From positions 43,338,001-43,402,000 of the forward strand of contig CM114271.1 in the NCBI GenBank assembly GCA_050084515.1: a DNA stretch of 64,000 nt, written 5' to 3'. Source of the DNA: Blasia pusilla (taxonomy: Eukaryota > Marchantiophyta > Marchantiopsida > Blasiales). Within the stretch, counting starts at the first letter, position 1. Each line of letters opens with the position of its first letter. Made by a program: the position numbers and the translations under genes. This document shows, piece by piece, positions 1 through 11,869 of this stretch. A model generated the notes under the pieces. The model saw only the letters and a list, made by a program, of their open reading frames with translations. It searched no databases and was not told the origin of the DNA.

Positions 1-1
1 G

Positions 2-2265
2 CAGCTGCGACAGCTCCAGGAACAGCTTGTAGAAAAGGACCACGAGGTATTTCTTTCCATCTCACATATGGATGACCAGGTTGTATGGCCTTGTCCTTTC
101 TTTCCTTGCGCTTTTGGATCGATGACTGCATTTGTCCAGCGGTGGTTACAATCACCCGACTTAGGTTGTACTGTTGCCATGTTCAGATCGAAAGGTTGAG
201 GAGTGCAGGCCTAATTCTCAACAATCTAGTTAACTCTCAAAGTGATGAGGTGAGAGAACTCAAGTTCAGACTAAAAGAGACCTTCAACGAAAACTCGGAA
301 GTACGTGACGTGTGCGAGAAGCTTGAGAAAGAGAGGCAGGATGCGCATGATTCAGCAATGTTGGCCAAAGAGCAACAAGAGACAAGCCGGGCACTTGAGA
401 AGCAGTTAGCTCTACTCACATCTCAGTTGATGAACATGGGGTTAGTCAGGCCCAGGTTGTCAATTCTCTTCCTCACCCTTATGATTCTGGTGATTGTAAA
501 ACAAGTCTCTACACGAAATTGTATAGTGGTTCCACCATGCCGACCGGGCTTATCAGGATGCCTAGGGTTTAACTTGAGTATCATCGGCCACCGTTGTGCA
601 GCTGAGCATGAAATCGTCTCGCAGCGAAGATCATGAAGGCGGAGTTGAGGGGCAGCCTGGTCCTGCGCATGATGTGGTCCCTAGTGAGAGTACGAGTGGC
701 GAGGAGGTTCTTCCCTCTCTCTTAATGGGATGTCTAAATGTGGCGTCTAGAATCAAAGAAGACTACCTGCAAAATCTTAAGGTGTGGTGGCTGGCTAACT
801 CAAAAAATAATTTCTGTGATTTGGCATCATAAATAAATAATTAGTTCTTGATGTTGATGCGGTTCTTGCCGGTGAACTAAGATATACCCGGATGTCTTGT
901 ATTTCTTCTCTGGCTCGATTCAAATGATTCATCGATTCTCTCCGCAATGCGTGACCCTTGAACCGAAGTTGTTCCTCACTTGCGAGATGATTTCTGTCGT
1001 TGTCAGCTAGGAGGGTAAGAAAGGTAAACAATAATCTTGTGAATGACGTGCTGCAGCCTCTGGAGATATGCAGTCCCAGAGAGTCCGAGGAGGACAGTGA
1101 CGAAACAGAATCATCTCCACCGCGCCCGAGCGTTCAATGGAGTGTAGCGAGTGAGCAGGTGATTTCTCTTTCCCAGACCTTGTCTCAGTTGTTCATCCAT
1201 TTGATTAAAATATTCTCACTTCAGAAATATTGCCTGCGTGTATTCACGAGATCCTCATGTAATCGTTTCCGCGGCAGCAGGGGTCATCTGACCTTTACAC
1301 CCATCTGCAACCTATTCGTTTTGGAGTCTATTCGGAAACCGGGCTGTTGTGTAGGCGGCGGTTCCTTTTCTCTTTCAGGTCTATGTGACGGGGTCACTGA
1401 CCGTGGTTGTAGTGGATCTTTTTTCCCCTTTCTGCATTTGAGGCAGGACTTTTTCGGTGTGTAGTGTGATGGATTTAGGCCTAATATGATCGCATTGGCA
1501 AATGTTCCTTTCGTTGTCTTCAATATGGAGCTATTCGTGATAATTGTGAATGGACTCTTTCTTATTCATTGATGTCACAAGATTGTTACCAAGAATATCA
1601 CACAAGGGAGTTTTCACCCGAAAGTTATTGTGATTGGTCCCGTTGTAACCCTAGCTTTTTTTTGGGATATGATTCATTTTTGGGCTTGGAGACTACGCAG
1701 TGGATTCTGATGAGGATTGAAACCTTTTACAGGAAGTGCCAGTTGTTGGGAATCATGAGGAATTTCAGTCTGCCATCCGAAGTTTGCAGGATGTAGTTGA
1801 ACGAGAAGGCAACACTACTATGGACCCAATGCCACATGAGTTTCACGTGGTAGAAGAGTGTTCCTTGGATGCTCTTGAAATTCAGAAGGAGTTTCTAGTC
1901 AGCCAGTGCGCTATGTTCAACCCTAATGCTTGAAGCTAGACCGTAGATTATATCTCAATTTGTTCTGAGAACTGCGGAGTTATCTGATCAACATTGGCAC
2001 CTTTGTACAGGAAGTGCCAGTTATTGGAAATCATGACGATGTACAGTTTGCTATTCAAGATCTACAGGAAATAGTTATGCAAGAAGAGGCCCAACTGAGG
2101 GACAGGTGTGCCGATGCATTGAAAGTTCTCGACTTGCAACTTACACCCTTGCTAAATTCCAGAGGAGTTCTCGACCTGGACTCTCTGAAGGCCTTGATTT
2201 TAACCGCCTCTTCCTGGGGGAATGATTTTTCTACCCAAAGATTCAACTCAATCTTTAGGTTTTAA
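2..2265 (+). CDS. 3' exons of an unidentified coiled-coil protein gene (5' end outside window)
   Basis: Function is not recognised. I see phase-compatible exons at 2-46, 187-440, 607-781 and 1024-1158. They are followed by either 1733-1933 or 2011-2265, each starting after an AG acceptor and ending in its own stop codon. The first two exons are rich in Glu, Lys, Gln and Leu with heptad-like spacing (for example QLRQLQEQL and CEKLEKERQDA), so a coiled coil is likely. Exons 3 and 4 are acidic and Ser/Pro-rich (PRESEEDSDETESSPP), as in a disordered tail. The two candidate last exons begin with related sequence (EVPVVGNHEEFQ and EVPVIGNHDDVQ). The 607 and 1024 acceptors were chosen by reading frame and are not strong sites. 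A tail of a kinesin or another cytoskeletal coiled-coil protein is possible, but no motor or named domain is visible. Confidence 0.5.
1733..1933 (+). other. Alternative terminal exon, version 1
   Basis: The exon follows the acceptor TTTTACAG and reads 66 codons to TGA at 1931-1933. It begins EVPVVGNHEEFQ and shares about 26 N-terminal codons with the exon that starts at 2011, then diverges (MDPMPHEFHVV onward). It is in phase with the exon ending at 1158. Because it carries its own stop, it and the downstream exon cannot both be coding in one transcript unless version 1 is skipped. Confidence 0.5.
2011..2265 (+). other. Alternative terminal exon, version 2
   Basis: The exon follows CTTTGTACAG and reads 84 codons to a TAA ending at 2265. 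It begins EVPVIGNHDDVQ, parallel to the exon at 1733, and continues with a longer amphipathic segment (LRDRCADALKVLDLQL). It shares splice phase with the upstream copy, as expected for an exon duplication. Whether it is used is not visible from sequence. Confidence 0.5.
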
Positions 2266-5102
2266 TTATTGTGGACATTTTTTTAGCGAAGGAAGGTGGA
2301 TCCAGTCTGGGAGCACCTATCTTCATGCTTCAGCTATCGTCCATGGGGATGTTATTTATTTAGAGACATGTTACAAGTGAGTGTTTCTTACTAGAAACCA
2401 GTTTCATTGATTTTTCTGCATTTGTGGAATTTTCCCTGAAAGCTCTCATTTCATTTCACGATTGAAGTATTCATTAATGCTTACTCTTTCTTGAATGTAT
2501 ACAACAAATTATTTGTAGCGACGTCTCCAATTACTTGTTAAAAATCACCGAACCTAGTCTCTGATATCAGGTGATTTTAAAGAATGTCACAATTTTGTTA
2601 AAATTCAGCGAACGTAGTCTCTTGGTATTAGACTACATTCGCTGAATCTGACAAATTCTTGTGAATTTTAAGAAGAATTTGCAAGATTGCGAAACATCAA
2701 GATGCTTGAAGAGATTGGATTATCAACTTGTCTGCCTACCAGATTGAGAGGGTTGTCGGAGGACGGCCTGAACGACTACTATTGGACTTGCCCTACTCTG
2801 GAATAAGCACCCTACCTCCTAATTCCATTAATCACCCGTGGTGATCGGATTGCAGTCGGTATAATTAGAATGTACGAAATTTACATTCCACACGGATCTT
2901 AGTAGCGTACGTGTTATCGTAATCCCTTCTAAATTATCAGAAACTAAAGAGGTGCTAGGTCGCTTGCAGATGGTGCGGTTGGTTACTCGAACCTTTCCAC
3001 CCGTTCACTTAGACGAGGAACTACGACGATGCCATCATCCTAAACAAAAGAGTCGCCAGCTCCCCCGAAGCTGCTCCGGCTGACTTCACGAAGCTGTTCC
3101 CATAGTGATTTAGTCATGTCGATGGCCTTTCAGTGGGAGTCTTGGATGCATAAACAGACTCATGCCCTACTCCAGATATGCAATTGACTTGACATGGTTC
3201 CATTACTGTTGCAAATAATGGAAATGTTCTACTCGTGATTGGGATATCGATATCTTAAACTAGACTGCATTTCTAGTACCAAAGAAGCAACATTATACAC
3301 AGCCGCATGCAGATTTGCCGACGGTCGTAAGAGTTTGGAAGAGGGAAAAGAATCGTAGGACCCACTCGTGTTTCTCGCGTGAGGTTTTCTCTTGAGATTG
3401 TTCTACCCCGCCTCCAAACAAATTGCAGCCTGACTTCCCGTGTGAAGAGCACGAACTTAGTTGTGAACGGATTGTTCTAGGTTACCTGCATTCCAGCACT
3501 GCTGCTGGCTTGCAACTACTGGGCCACAATACGAGACAACAACGCTGTCGCAGCGGATGCAGCGGCGAAACGAGCGCTGCAGATGAGGACATGGAGAGAG
3601 TCACGTGCCTAGTGAGAATGACAGCGAGAGAGTTGAGCGGATGAACAAGGAGACGCAGGTTGAATGCAAATCTGAGACTGGCCTGATGGCCTGGACTTAT
3701 GCACAGTTCTCAGTCCATGGGAGAGACGCGGAACTCCGATAAGATGAACTGAGCTGAAGTTGAGGTGAAATCACTGCCGGCTGGTTATGGCTTCTGCCGT
3801 GGGCAACAACTACGAAGTGTCGCAACTCTTCGTGTCTCCGAGGAGTGCGTGGATTTCAGCGCTGCATGTTCACCGTAACGCTAATGTGTTCGTGAGGAAT
3901 CCCAAGTACCAGTTTCCCAATCTTACTAGTCGGTCTTGTCGTAATGGAGTGGGAACTGAGCCGTTGCAGATGCCAGGCGCTCGATGCTCATCATCCCCCC
4001 TTCAGCCTCTGGTAGTTGTTGCCTTCTGAATAGACTTCATCACTTTCCAGTCTAGTAGACTCATGTCCCAATTTTAACTGGGAATTTTGTGCATGTGAAT
4101 TTCACTAGGAGTGAGGGGTAGAGCATGTGCAATGATTCGGAGTCCATGGGTTGAACGGGGTGTCGAGCGAGTTCCAAAGGGTTTAATGAAATACTTTAGA
4201 TTTGCGGGTCTGGGTCCTTGGTGTTTGCTGGGTTGACCATGCCTGGGAGAGACCTTCACACTCTGCTGGCTCAACGTGGATGTTTCGATGAGGAGGTTTG
4301 CAATATGAATATGGACTATGCCCATCTCAGAGTCGGCCTATGAGCCACCTGGCGAACGCTACAAATTGCCTTCCGTGCGAAATGTCATGGCGGTTAGAAG
4401 AAAGAAATTCGTGCAACTGATGCGTGGCTCTTCTGTCTCAGATGATCACGCGTAGGTTCTGTGATGGGATATATAGCTTGTTGCACCGGCTTTTTTGTAC
4501 TACTCAGAAATTGAAGGGATAGTCAATTGGCACAACTGAGATAATCACTCAAGTGTCGCTCCTGACACACACTAGTATCTATTCCTGTGAGAAGTAAGCA
4601 TAAACATGAAACAACAGAGAATGTAATCAGAAGTGAGTCATGTCATAGCGTTTAGCGTTTAGCGAGCGTAAACCCGGAGCTCTGGTGTTAGCAATATAAG
4701 TTTATGAGTAGAATAGATTGGTGAACGAAACTGGGAGGGTCCAGTGGAACCTCTAGTCATGTGAAAAACCTTGTCCTGTGATCGCCCTTGCATCTCTTAT
4801 GGAAGATTTCAAGCCTCTGGAAGTTCTTTAGGAAGGAGGAATTTTCCTTGTAGGTCACGGTTCTGGACCCTTGTGCTCAATCCCTTTATCAAGAGTAAAC
4901 TGATCTTGCTAGTATGTCATCAGAAGTGTTGAGATATGGATAGATGAGCTCGGTATCATTGAGCTAGTCAAACTTTAAATTTATCCACTGTTCTGCGCAG
5001 GGGCAACCTCTATGCAGGAGCATCTTGAGAGTGTTGAACCATGGTGTTAGCTTGAAGCAAGAGACTGCAACTGGACCACAACCCAATCGAAGTTGGGTGC
5101 AA
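2266..5102. other. Gene-poor interval
   Basis: Apart from the paired hairpins near 2.6 kb I see no supported gene here. Short open frames at 3423-3644 and 3787-4029 have no recognisable domain, splice context or codon pattern, and I leave them out. The sequence just before the exporter gene (about 4450-5100) probably holds its promoter and leader. An ATATATAG stretch near 4469 is the only TATA-like string I noticed, and I do not assign it. Confidence 0.4.
2541..2647. repeat. Two adjacent, related hairpins
   Basis: Bases 2541-2549 and 2570-2578 are a 9-bp inverted repeat (AAAATCACC/GGTGATTTT). Bases 2603-2620 and 2630-2647 are an 18-bp inverted repeat with one mismatch and a 9-base loop (arm ATTCAGCGAACGTAGTCT). 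The two left arms share a TTGTTAAAA...CGAAC-TAGTCTCT core, so the hairpins look like a diverged local duplication. They may be the remnant of a small MITE-like element. Confidence 0.55.
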
Positions 5103-6446
5103 ATGAACTTGAGGGGAGCTGCGGCCTGCCTTCTTGCACTCTTTGTATCTTGCAGCTTTCTGACCAGAGCCGCACATGCATTTGCAGAGAATTCAATTGC
5201 GGCTTCCCATTTAGGCCTCAGGATTGCAGGATTATTACGAGAATCTGGATGGCCCGATGACCTGGTAGTCTTCACGGTGGCAATGCTCCCTGTTTTAGAG
5301 CTTCGGGGGGCAATTCCAATCAGCTACTGGTTGAAGCTTGATCCCATCAGGGGGTTTTGTCTCTCTGTTCTTGGGTATGTTTTTCTGTCTCTTTCTGAAC
5401 TTATTCAGAACTCAAAGAGGTGAGTTGTGATTTCCACGAGTGCTACTGAAGTAGAATTCCTGGAAAATTTTCGAATGCTCGTAGCAGTCCTGTTTTAGGA
5501 GACAGAAACATAGTACGCATTGACTCTCGCTAAGTTGCTCAGTCCCACCATTTTGTTACAATGGATTTGACCATGTATTCCCTATTGTGCATGGCGCTGA
5601 CATCCGAGCATCTACTTTGGCTTCAATATGTGATCCCTAAGATTGCTTCTGTTACATCCTTTAACAGGAACGTACCCAACTTAGCCATGATCAACTCCTT
5701 TTGACCTCTGCCATTCTGCATACCCCTTCAGTTCTCTGAAATTCAGCCCCCCACTGCTCCCCACCTGTGCTATCAATTTTCCTTCCCCTTCCTTACTGCT
5801 TCAGAACAGATTTGAAAGGCAGCCTCATGTGAGCACTTAGTAAGTTCGAGTGTTTGTCCAAACTCAGAGCTAACATGAGTGTTTTCTGCTCTCGTGATGC
5901 ATCTCATGCTCTCCCACATGCTCCCAATTTAGGACTTCACAAGCTGACTGCATACTAGGACCATCTAATGTATACTCTTGGAGAAGCGCATATCTAGCCC
6001 TTGTTTGCTGAATAAGCTTTGAAATTTTCAGGAATCTTCTACCTGTGCCATTCATTGTTCTCTACTTGGAGAGGATATGCAATTTCATAGGAGACAGGAA
6101 CAACACAGCAAAGAGAATTCTGATCTGGCTGCTCGACAAAACACGGAAGAAAAGTGCAGTGATTGAGGAGTTTAAATGGCTTGGACTGATGCTCTTTGTT
6201 GCCGTTCCGTTCCCTGGAACGGGTGCATGGACTGGCGCAGTTATTGCTTCCATCTTGGGGATGCCATTCTGGAGTGCAGTGACAGCAAATTTCCTTGGAG
6301 TGGTCCTGGCTGGGTTGCTGGTTAATGTAGTTGTGACAGTTGGTGCAACATATGCCATTATTGTGGGGGCTGTTCTGTTCGCTATCTCAACGTTCATGTG
6401 GACCCTCTTGCGCATGGTTAAGGAGAAGCAGAACAAAACAACATGA
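5103..6446 (+). CDS. Small multidrug export protein family (COG2426/Sm_multidrug_ex), two exons
   Basis: Exons are 5103-5374 and 6032-6446, giving 228 residues with an intron that splits a Gly codon (donor GG|GTATGT, acceptor TTTTCAG|G). The joined protein carries family features: an acidic and proline-containing loop near LPVLELRGAIP, the junction GNLLPVPFI, and the hallmark VPFPGTGAWTGA (about residues 140-155). The C-terminal third is strongly hydrophobic, so several membrane spans are likely. The ATG at 5103 opens a hydrophobic N-terminus ending in AHAFAEN that resembles a signal or lumenal targeting segment. The frame stays open upstream to 4968 without another ATG, so a 5' exon or longer plastid transit peptide is possible. 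Plant members of this bacterial-type family are usually predicted chloroplast membrane proteins; transport substrate is unknown. Confidence 0.82.
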
Positions 6447-6509
6447 TCCAATTCAGAATATCTCCAATATGTAGCACTCCGTACTTGCCTCCTTGCAACA
6501 ATCCATGCG

Positions 6510-6960
6510 AACTTGGATAAGGGGAAACTTAGTAGAGGGCGATGGGTGCCCTATCTGAACTTGGACAGGAGGTAATCCCAAGCTGTTTTTTGGGGGTTGA
6601 TAGAGACCTATGGTGGCCATAAGTGAACCTGGGACAGGAGTGGATATGAAGATCTTTTCAGTGGTTTATGTCGAACTCCCAAGTGAACTTGGAAAGGAGT
6701 TATATGAAGGATCTTTTATGGGGTGATAGAGGAATCTTGAGGCCCTACTGAAACTTGGAAATGAGTCAAAGTTGAAATACTTATGGGGTCGATAGAATGA
6801 AAATATTGTGACTTCAAATCCATAGAGTAGTTGTGAACTGGGAGAGGAATCAATCTCAAGAATCCTTTTTGACGGAGGTAGTGTTGGCAGTGTTGGAAAT
6901 CAACCATGCAACTGATTCTCCAAGGGGTAGAGTAGGACATTGTGGTCCTTGGCATGGGCA
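6510..6960. repeat. Degenerate tandem repeat
   Basis: The core TGAACTTGGAAAGGAG-like string, followed by TTTTATGGGGTYGATAGAG, recurs with drift about every 60-90 bases (near 6513, 6561, 6622, 6682, 6748 and 6835). This is an old minisatellite immediately 3' of the exporter gene. No coding frame survives across the copies. Confidence 0.55.
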
Positions 6961-7975
6961 CAAGTGAGCTATTATTTCTTCTCATCTACAACGTTCATTG
7001 AGGTCATCTGGCCCATAATAATGGAGTTTGTTGGAATCTGGATTTTAGTGAGAGAAAACATATGGCAACAACCCCATGGAATCAAATGCAACTATTGTGA
7101 CCCTTTGAGGTTGCACATGAATTAGTAACATGGTTAGCTATGAGATGAAAATTGTAGTGTCACAACCCTTGCATTTGTTCGATTAGAGAATGACTTGAAA
7201 ATCGGCCTTAATTCATTGAAGTTGTGTGATTAACTAATTGGGGGTTATGGTTTTGGTCTTGGAACCGAGGGAGGACGGATACTACTCAAATAGTGAAGGA
7301 AATTATATATATATTTGGCGGTAGTAGACCAAGGTACAATTTGGGTGAAATTGTGTTATAGTCGGAAGAGGTTGTTTGTTTGCAATTATTCATAGTTGCA
7401 TTGCAATGGTATCACAATTGCAAACTGTGATTGTTATGCAACTTGAAAGACTTGTTTTTCGACATCTGCAAGTGGGCCACTTCACAATATGAAAGACTTG
7501 AGTTGCAAGATTATCTATGTTTCTTGAGTGTTTCTTATCATCACTTGTAAAATGGTGGGTTGGGGGGACAAAGGGGAGTTAAAAGACAACGTACAAGTGT
7601 TCAATTGACATGTGTTGGTAGCGACACGAGATATTCACATAATTCCTCTTCCTTACAATCCATATATATATATGAAGTACAATCACCCAATGACTTCATG
7701 CGATATGTGAAAGAAAGTTTTTATTAAGAACTACTAATAACATTTAAGTTTGCATCCTTTTGCTATCCATAGACTATCGTGAAATGTACAACCCGATGGG
7801 ATAGTCACCACATGAGCTCGTGGAGGATTAAGGGTAGGGATACAATGTTGGATCGACAACCAAATTTGTTTCCACCACTATTGTCATTCACACAACTATC
7901 ACCAACGAACACAAATATCATATATTTATAAGTCATAAGCATAGGGAGAGTTGGATTGGGACACAGTCGCAAACA

Positions 7976-7994
7976 TGTATATATATATATATAT
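7976..7994. repeat. TA dinucleotide microsatellite
   Basis: An uninterrupted run of alternating T and A of about 18 bases. Shorter runs occur near 7305 and 7663. Confidence 0.85.
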
Positions 7995-8178
7995 TCTCGG
8001 ATGAGAAAATCACCCTTTGAATTTACAAAAGTTTAGTTGAGCAAGATCCATTCCTCCTTTAAGGATGTCGTGCAGATAGACATCGCTACACAACGTTCAT
8101 CAGCGTCACTAATCAAGACATATAGATTATAACCTATCTCAAACATCCACCAAATATAATCACGAAGGCAAGCCGTCA

Positions 8179-8239
8179 CCAATTAAAATAGATGAAAAAT
8201 CTCACATATATATCTCCAATTAAAATAGATGAAAAATCT
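8179..8239. repeat. Direct repeat, 24 bp, 37-bp period
   Basis: The 24-base string starting CCAATTAAAATAGATGAAAA occurs at 8179-8202 and again at 8216-8239 without a mismatch. The spacer is AT-rich. Confidence 0.85.
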
Positions 8240-11200
8240 TACACGATATGCAAAGAACTTCATGACTCTTATGCACATTCTCTCTTGTTAAACCAAACCT
8301 ATTCTCATGATGAGAGTATGAGATTACTCCGAACGCAAGGAGCACCAAAATTATGATGCCTCATGTCTAAGAGGTTCAACAAGGAGAGAATCAACTCTCC
8401 AAGCCTACTTTCCTTGATATATACCCTCTCTCCCCAAGTCCTCCCTTAGGTCCTCCTCAAAGTCTCCCTAAAAATCTTTTCCAAAGTTCTCCCTTTGGTC
8501 CTCTTTCAAATCTTCCTCAAAGTCCTTCCCTTGGTGACTTGCGTACCAAAATCAACCATTGATCCTAAACCTGCAATAGTGGGTCAAGAGCCACCTTCCA
8601 AAATTAGAAAGTCAAAGATCACATTAATGGGAAACTTACTTGTAAGAGTAAGTTATTCATATGACCTCTAAATGGATCAACTTAAAAGGAAACCTATTAC
8701 AATAGGTTACCCTAATCCCTATCAGGTCATCAAGGACATATTGGACTCCGTCTCTAATCTCTACCAAAACGTCGCATAAGAATTTTTCGCTCCATTATAA
8801 AAGGCGTGACAAGGAAGCTATGTCGCATACATGGTTGAAAGAATTCAAAATATGAAGCATCCTAAAAAGATGGTTTGTGTTTTTTATTAAAGCCTAAGCT
8901 TGTAAGTGACTTTTTTCTCTTAGTGGGAGGAAGGGTAGCCTTGGAATTATTATCTATTGGGCTTGATATCTTGGATCTATATTTTTTTCCTCCATAACAC
9001 TTATGAATCGACCACTATTTGGGGTGCAACCAAGAATAAAGAACACTAGGGCAACAATATTGACACGTAATACTTTTTCAAAGCCTTGATAAGAAAGATG
9101 GAAATTCATGGAATTATGAAAATTAGAAATAAGTGTAAACTTTATCATTAAACTAGAAGCATAAATGGGGAGAAATTGAAGGAAGATTTACAAAGCCTAG
9201 AGAAAGGACTAGAGTGGAGCGAGCTTAAGGAAAGAATATTATCACCTTCACGAGTTGATAGTAAAAGAATACCAAGTGACTGAGGTAGCAATAATATAGA
9301 AGACACAAGAAAACAATATGGAGGCAGGGAAAAAGTCTTGGGAAAAAGTGCAACAATCTTGCATTTGCAAAAATCAAAAGGTCTGAGTAGAGAAATTGTA
9401 AGCTGTGGAACTATTGGGTCTAGAAGGACGTGCAGAATTGTGGAGCTTTGGGATGAAGTAAAGCTTAGGAACAAAGATGTGACGAGAGAAAAAATGAATC
9501 AATAACATAAGATGTCATGGTAGATACGAGATAGGATAAGATTACATCAAGGGGTCCTTTGTAGTTCGGTGAATCCCTTACTAGCTCAAACTAGAAACAA
9601 GGCCAAGTACACATCATAGTTTGTTCTTGGTCCAAGAGCTCGAATGAGTAGAGAAGGAGAGTATCCCCCTATAGGTATCTCTAGGGTTCTTTGGGGGAAT
9701 CCCACTAAGGGAAGTGATGTTCTGCCGAAGTTTGACTAGTTATGCATTAAGATGGCTTGGTGGAGGCTTCTAGTAGCTTATGCAACTCTCGGCTCCCCAA
9801 ACATATATTGGAACTTAGACATACATTTCATGTGTCTCATGGCTAGTGTCTCATGTCTATTTTAACTCCCCATTCGGTGTCCCAGAGTTGCCTTGCCTTC
9901 CTTTGCGTTTCGTGACCAATCTCATGGTGTATTGCCCATCTTGACTACTCACATGTTCCTTGCTCCTGGCCTTTGACTTGGAAATTGGCTCCAAAGTCTT
10001 AAGCCTTGATTGCCTTGCCTTGATCCCTTTGAGTAGCTACGCCCCTTTCTCATCTAAGGCTACTCACAATACATGTGCACGTTTAGCCTATCATTAGTGC
10101 TACGGTTGGTTGCGCCGCCCTTCCTAGTCTAACGACTACCTAGTCTAGGTTTTGAATTTTCTAGTTCACACCGAGGTCTTTCGTCCTTGGATCCGCGATC
10201 ATAACTTGCTTCTCGGGTCCCTACTAGCATGCATGTCATAGATTTAGCTATTTGCAATGGACGTTCTCTTGTGAGAGGTCTTGCTCTCATATGATGACAC
10301 TTGGTGGGAGAGTGAGTATAATATGTACTCCAAGTTTTTGGTTACTTCTATAGATTGGTAACTTATGCACACATCTACCATGGAGTTTCTTGGAGAGTTG
10401 TATAGTGTGGATGACACTCATTTGGAGCGCATCTTTCTTAGATAAAACCCTTGTTGAGATCTCTTGTTTGTAAAAAATATATATCATTTTGTCGTGTGTC
10501 TACTCCTCTTGAATGTTGGTCTCATGTTTTGCGGAAAGGTATGTTCAGTAGGCCACACTCTCCTTATTGGTCCGCAACCAATCATATTCATATAGCTACT
10601 GCTTGGATCAACCAGTCTTGCCTTTTCCAAGTCTTGAACCTGAGCTATCATTCAAGCTCAACAAATCTAAGCCCGGTTAGAAACAAACCTAACCCTTCAC
10701 TCCCAACACAAGCATATCCTTCAATACTTGGGACAAACTTCCTCGATAGTAAAGAAATCTAAAATGACGTTAGCATATGTGGGGTTCCAAGTGGCAATGG
10801 AAATCGAGCGAGTCTCTAGTTGGGCCCAACATGTGAGTCATGAATTAAGGTCCAATGTTGATATCCATAATTAATCCCCTTGGACTTGGCTTGGTCTCCA
10901 CATCATGAAGCCAACCTCTCGATCCTTTTAGTGCCCTTGGTGCATCCCCAAGGTTGCCCAAGGTGGGATTTGGGTCCCAAACTCCCTTGGAGACCCTCCC
11001 CCTAATATATAATTATAGATATTTCAAGCTTCTCCCTATCTTTGGGAAAGTTCTCTTGGCCACTCCTTGTGACCCTCAACCCAACTATATATCATTCTAA
11101 TAGTGTAGGGAAAGGTTTTCAATATGTGCTCATACATTTCTCTAGATCTTTAGTGCGTTGGAATCATCATCTCCTAATGCATTTTGGATCTAGCTATTAT

Positions 11201-11827
11201 TACCTCAAATACGGAGAACCCCCAAACGCCTAGTCAAGTTCCAATTCCCTTGGCGCCCAACTCTTGTGGGTCTTGAGCTCCTCTCAAGTCATGCTTGGCA
11301 TTGGGTCCTGTTCTACTCGGTCATGACTATCATCACTTGAGATGCCTAACATAGGTACAAGGCTTGCGTCTCGATTACAAATCACGTCTCATTCTATAGA
11401 CTCTAACACGCTTCTATCTTAGTGTAAGCCCACTAGATTTTTGATGTTTGCATTGTCGCACGTTTAGCTATGAGGGTCACAACACATTGAGGTGTGTCAA
11501 GTTGTATTAGGGTGCGTCAAGGTATTTATGTGTAGATGCAATAGGATTCGTAGTTGGATGGATCTTAGACTTGTGTGCTTGACAACCAATGTATGTTTAG
11601 AGCGATGTGTATTCCCACAAGTGAGGAACTAAGTATAGGCTTGAGAGAATTATGCAAAGGGAGTGGAGCCTGTGAGACATTAAGGGATACGTGCATGTGT
11701 ACCCTTTCATTTCCATCCAAACCAATAGTTAGTGTGCTTGTTTGATGCACCATTTAAAAAGCTTTACTTCTTCCTTTACACCTCTTTATTGTTATTGAAA
11801 TTCACTTTTTCATCTCTTCCTTTGAGC

Positions 11828-11869
11828 AATCCCCATCTATTTATTTATTCAAATAAATAGATGGGGATT
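11828..11869. repeat. Perfect 19-bp inverted repeat with 4-base loop
   Basis: Arms 11828-11846 and 11851-11869 are exact reverse complements (AATCCCCATCTATTTATTT and partner), separated by ATTC. It lies in gene-free AT-rich DNA. It could be a palindromic element remnant or a cruciform-forming site. Confidence 0.9.

Noticed and set aside
85-186. Open frame preceding the coiled-coil exon that starts at 187
   Set aside because: It reads through a clear intron (donor at 47, acceptor at 186). The peptide before residue IERLRS has no coiled-coil character.
3423-4029. Two short + strand open frames (3423-3644 and 3787-4029)
   Set aside because: No recognisable domain, splice context or promoter. 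Lengths are what chance gives in this composition.
6062-6451. Antisense 129-codon frame over exporter exon 2
   Set aside because: Shadow of the real exon on the opposite strand; it has no family resemblance.
9148-9474. Minus-strand 108-codon frame in the AT-rich interval
   Set aside because: Low-complexity Ser/Leu/Phe sequence from a purine-rich + strand; no motif.
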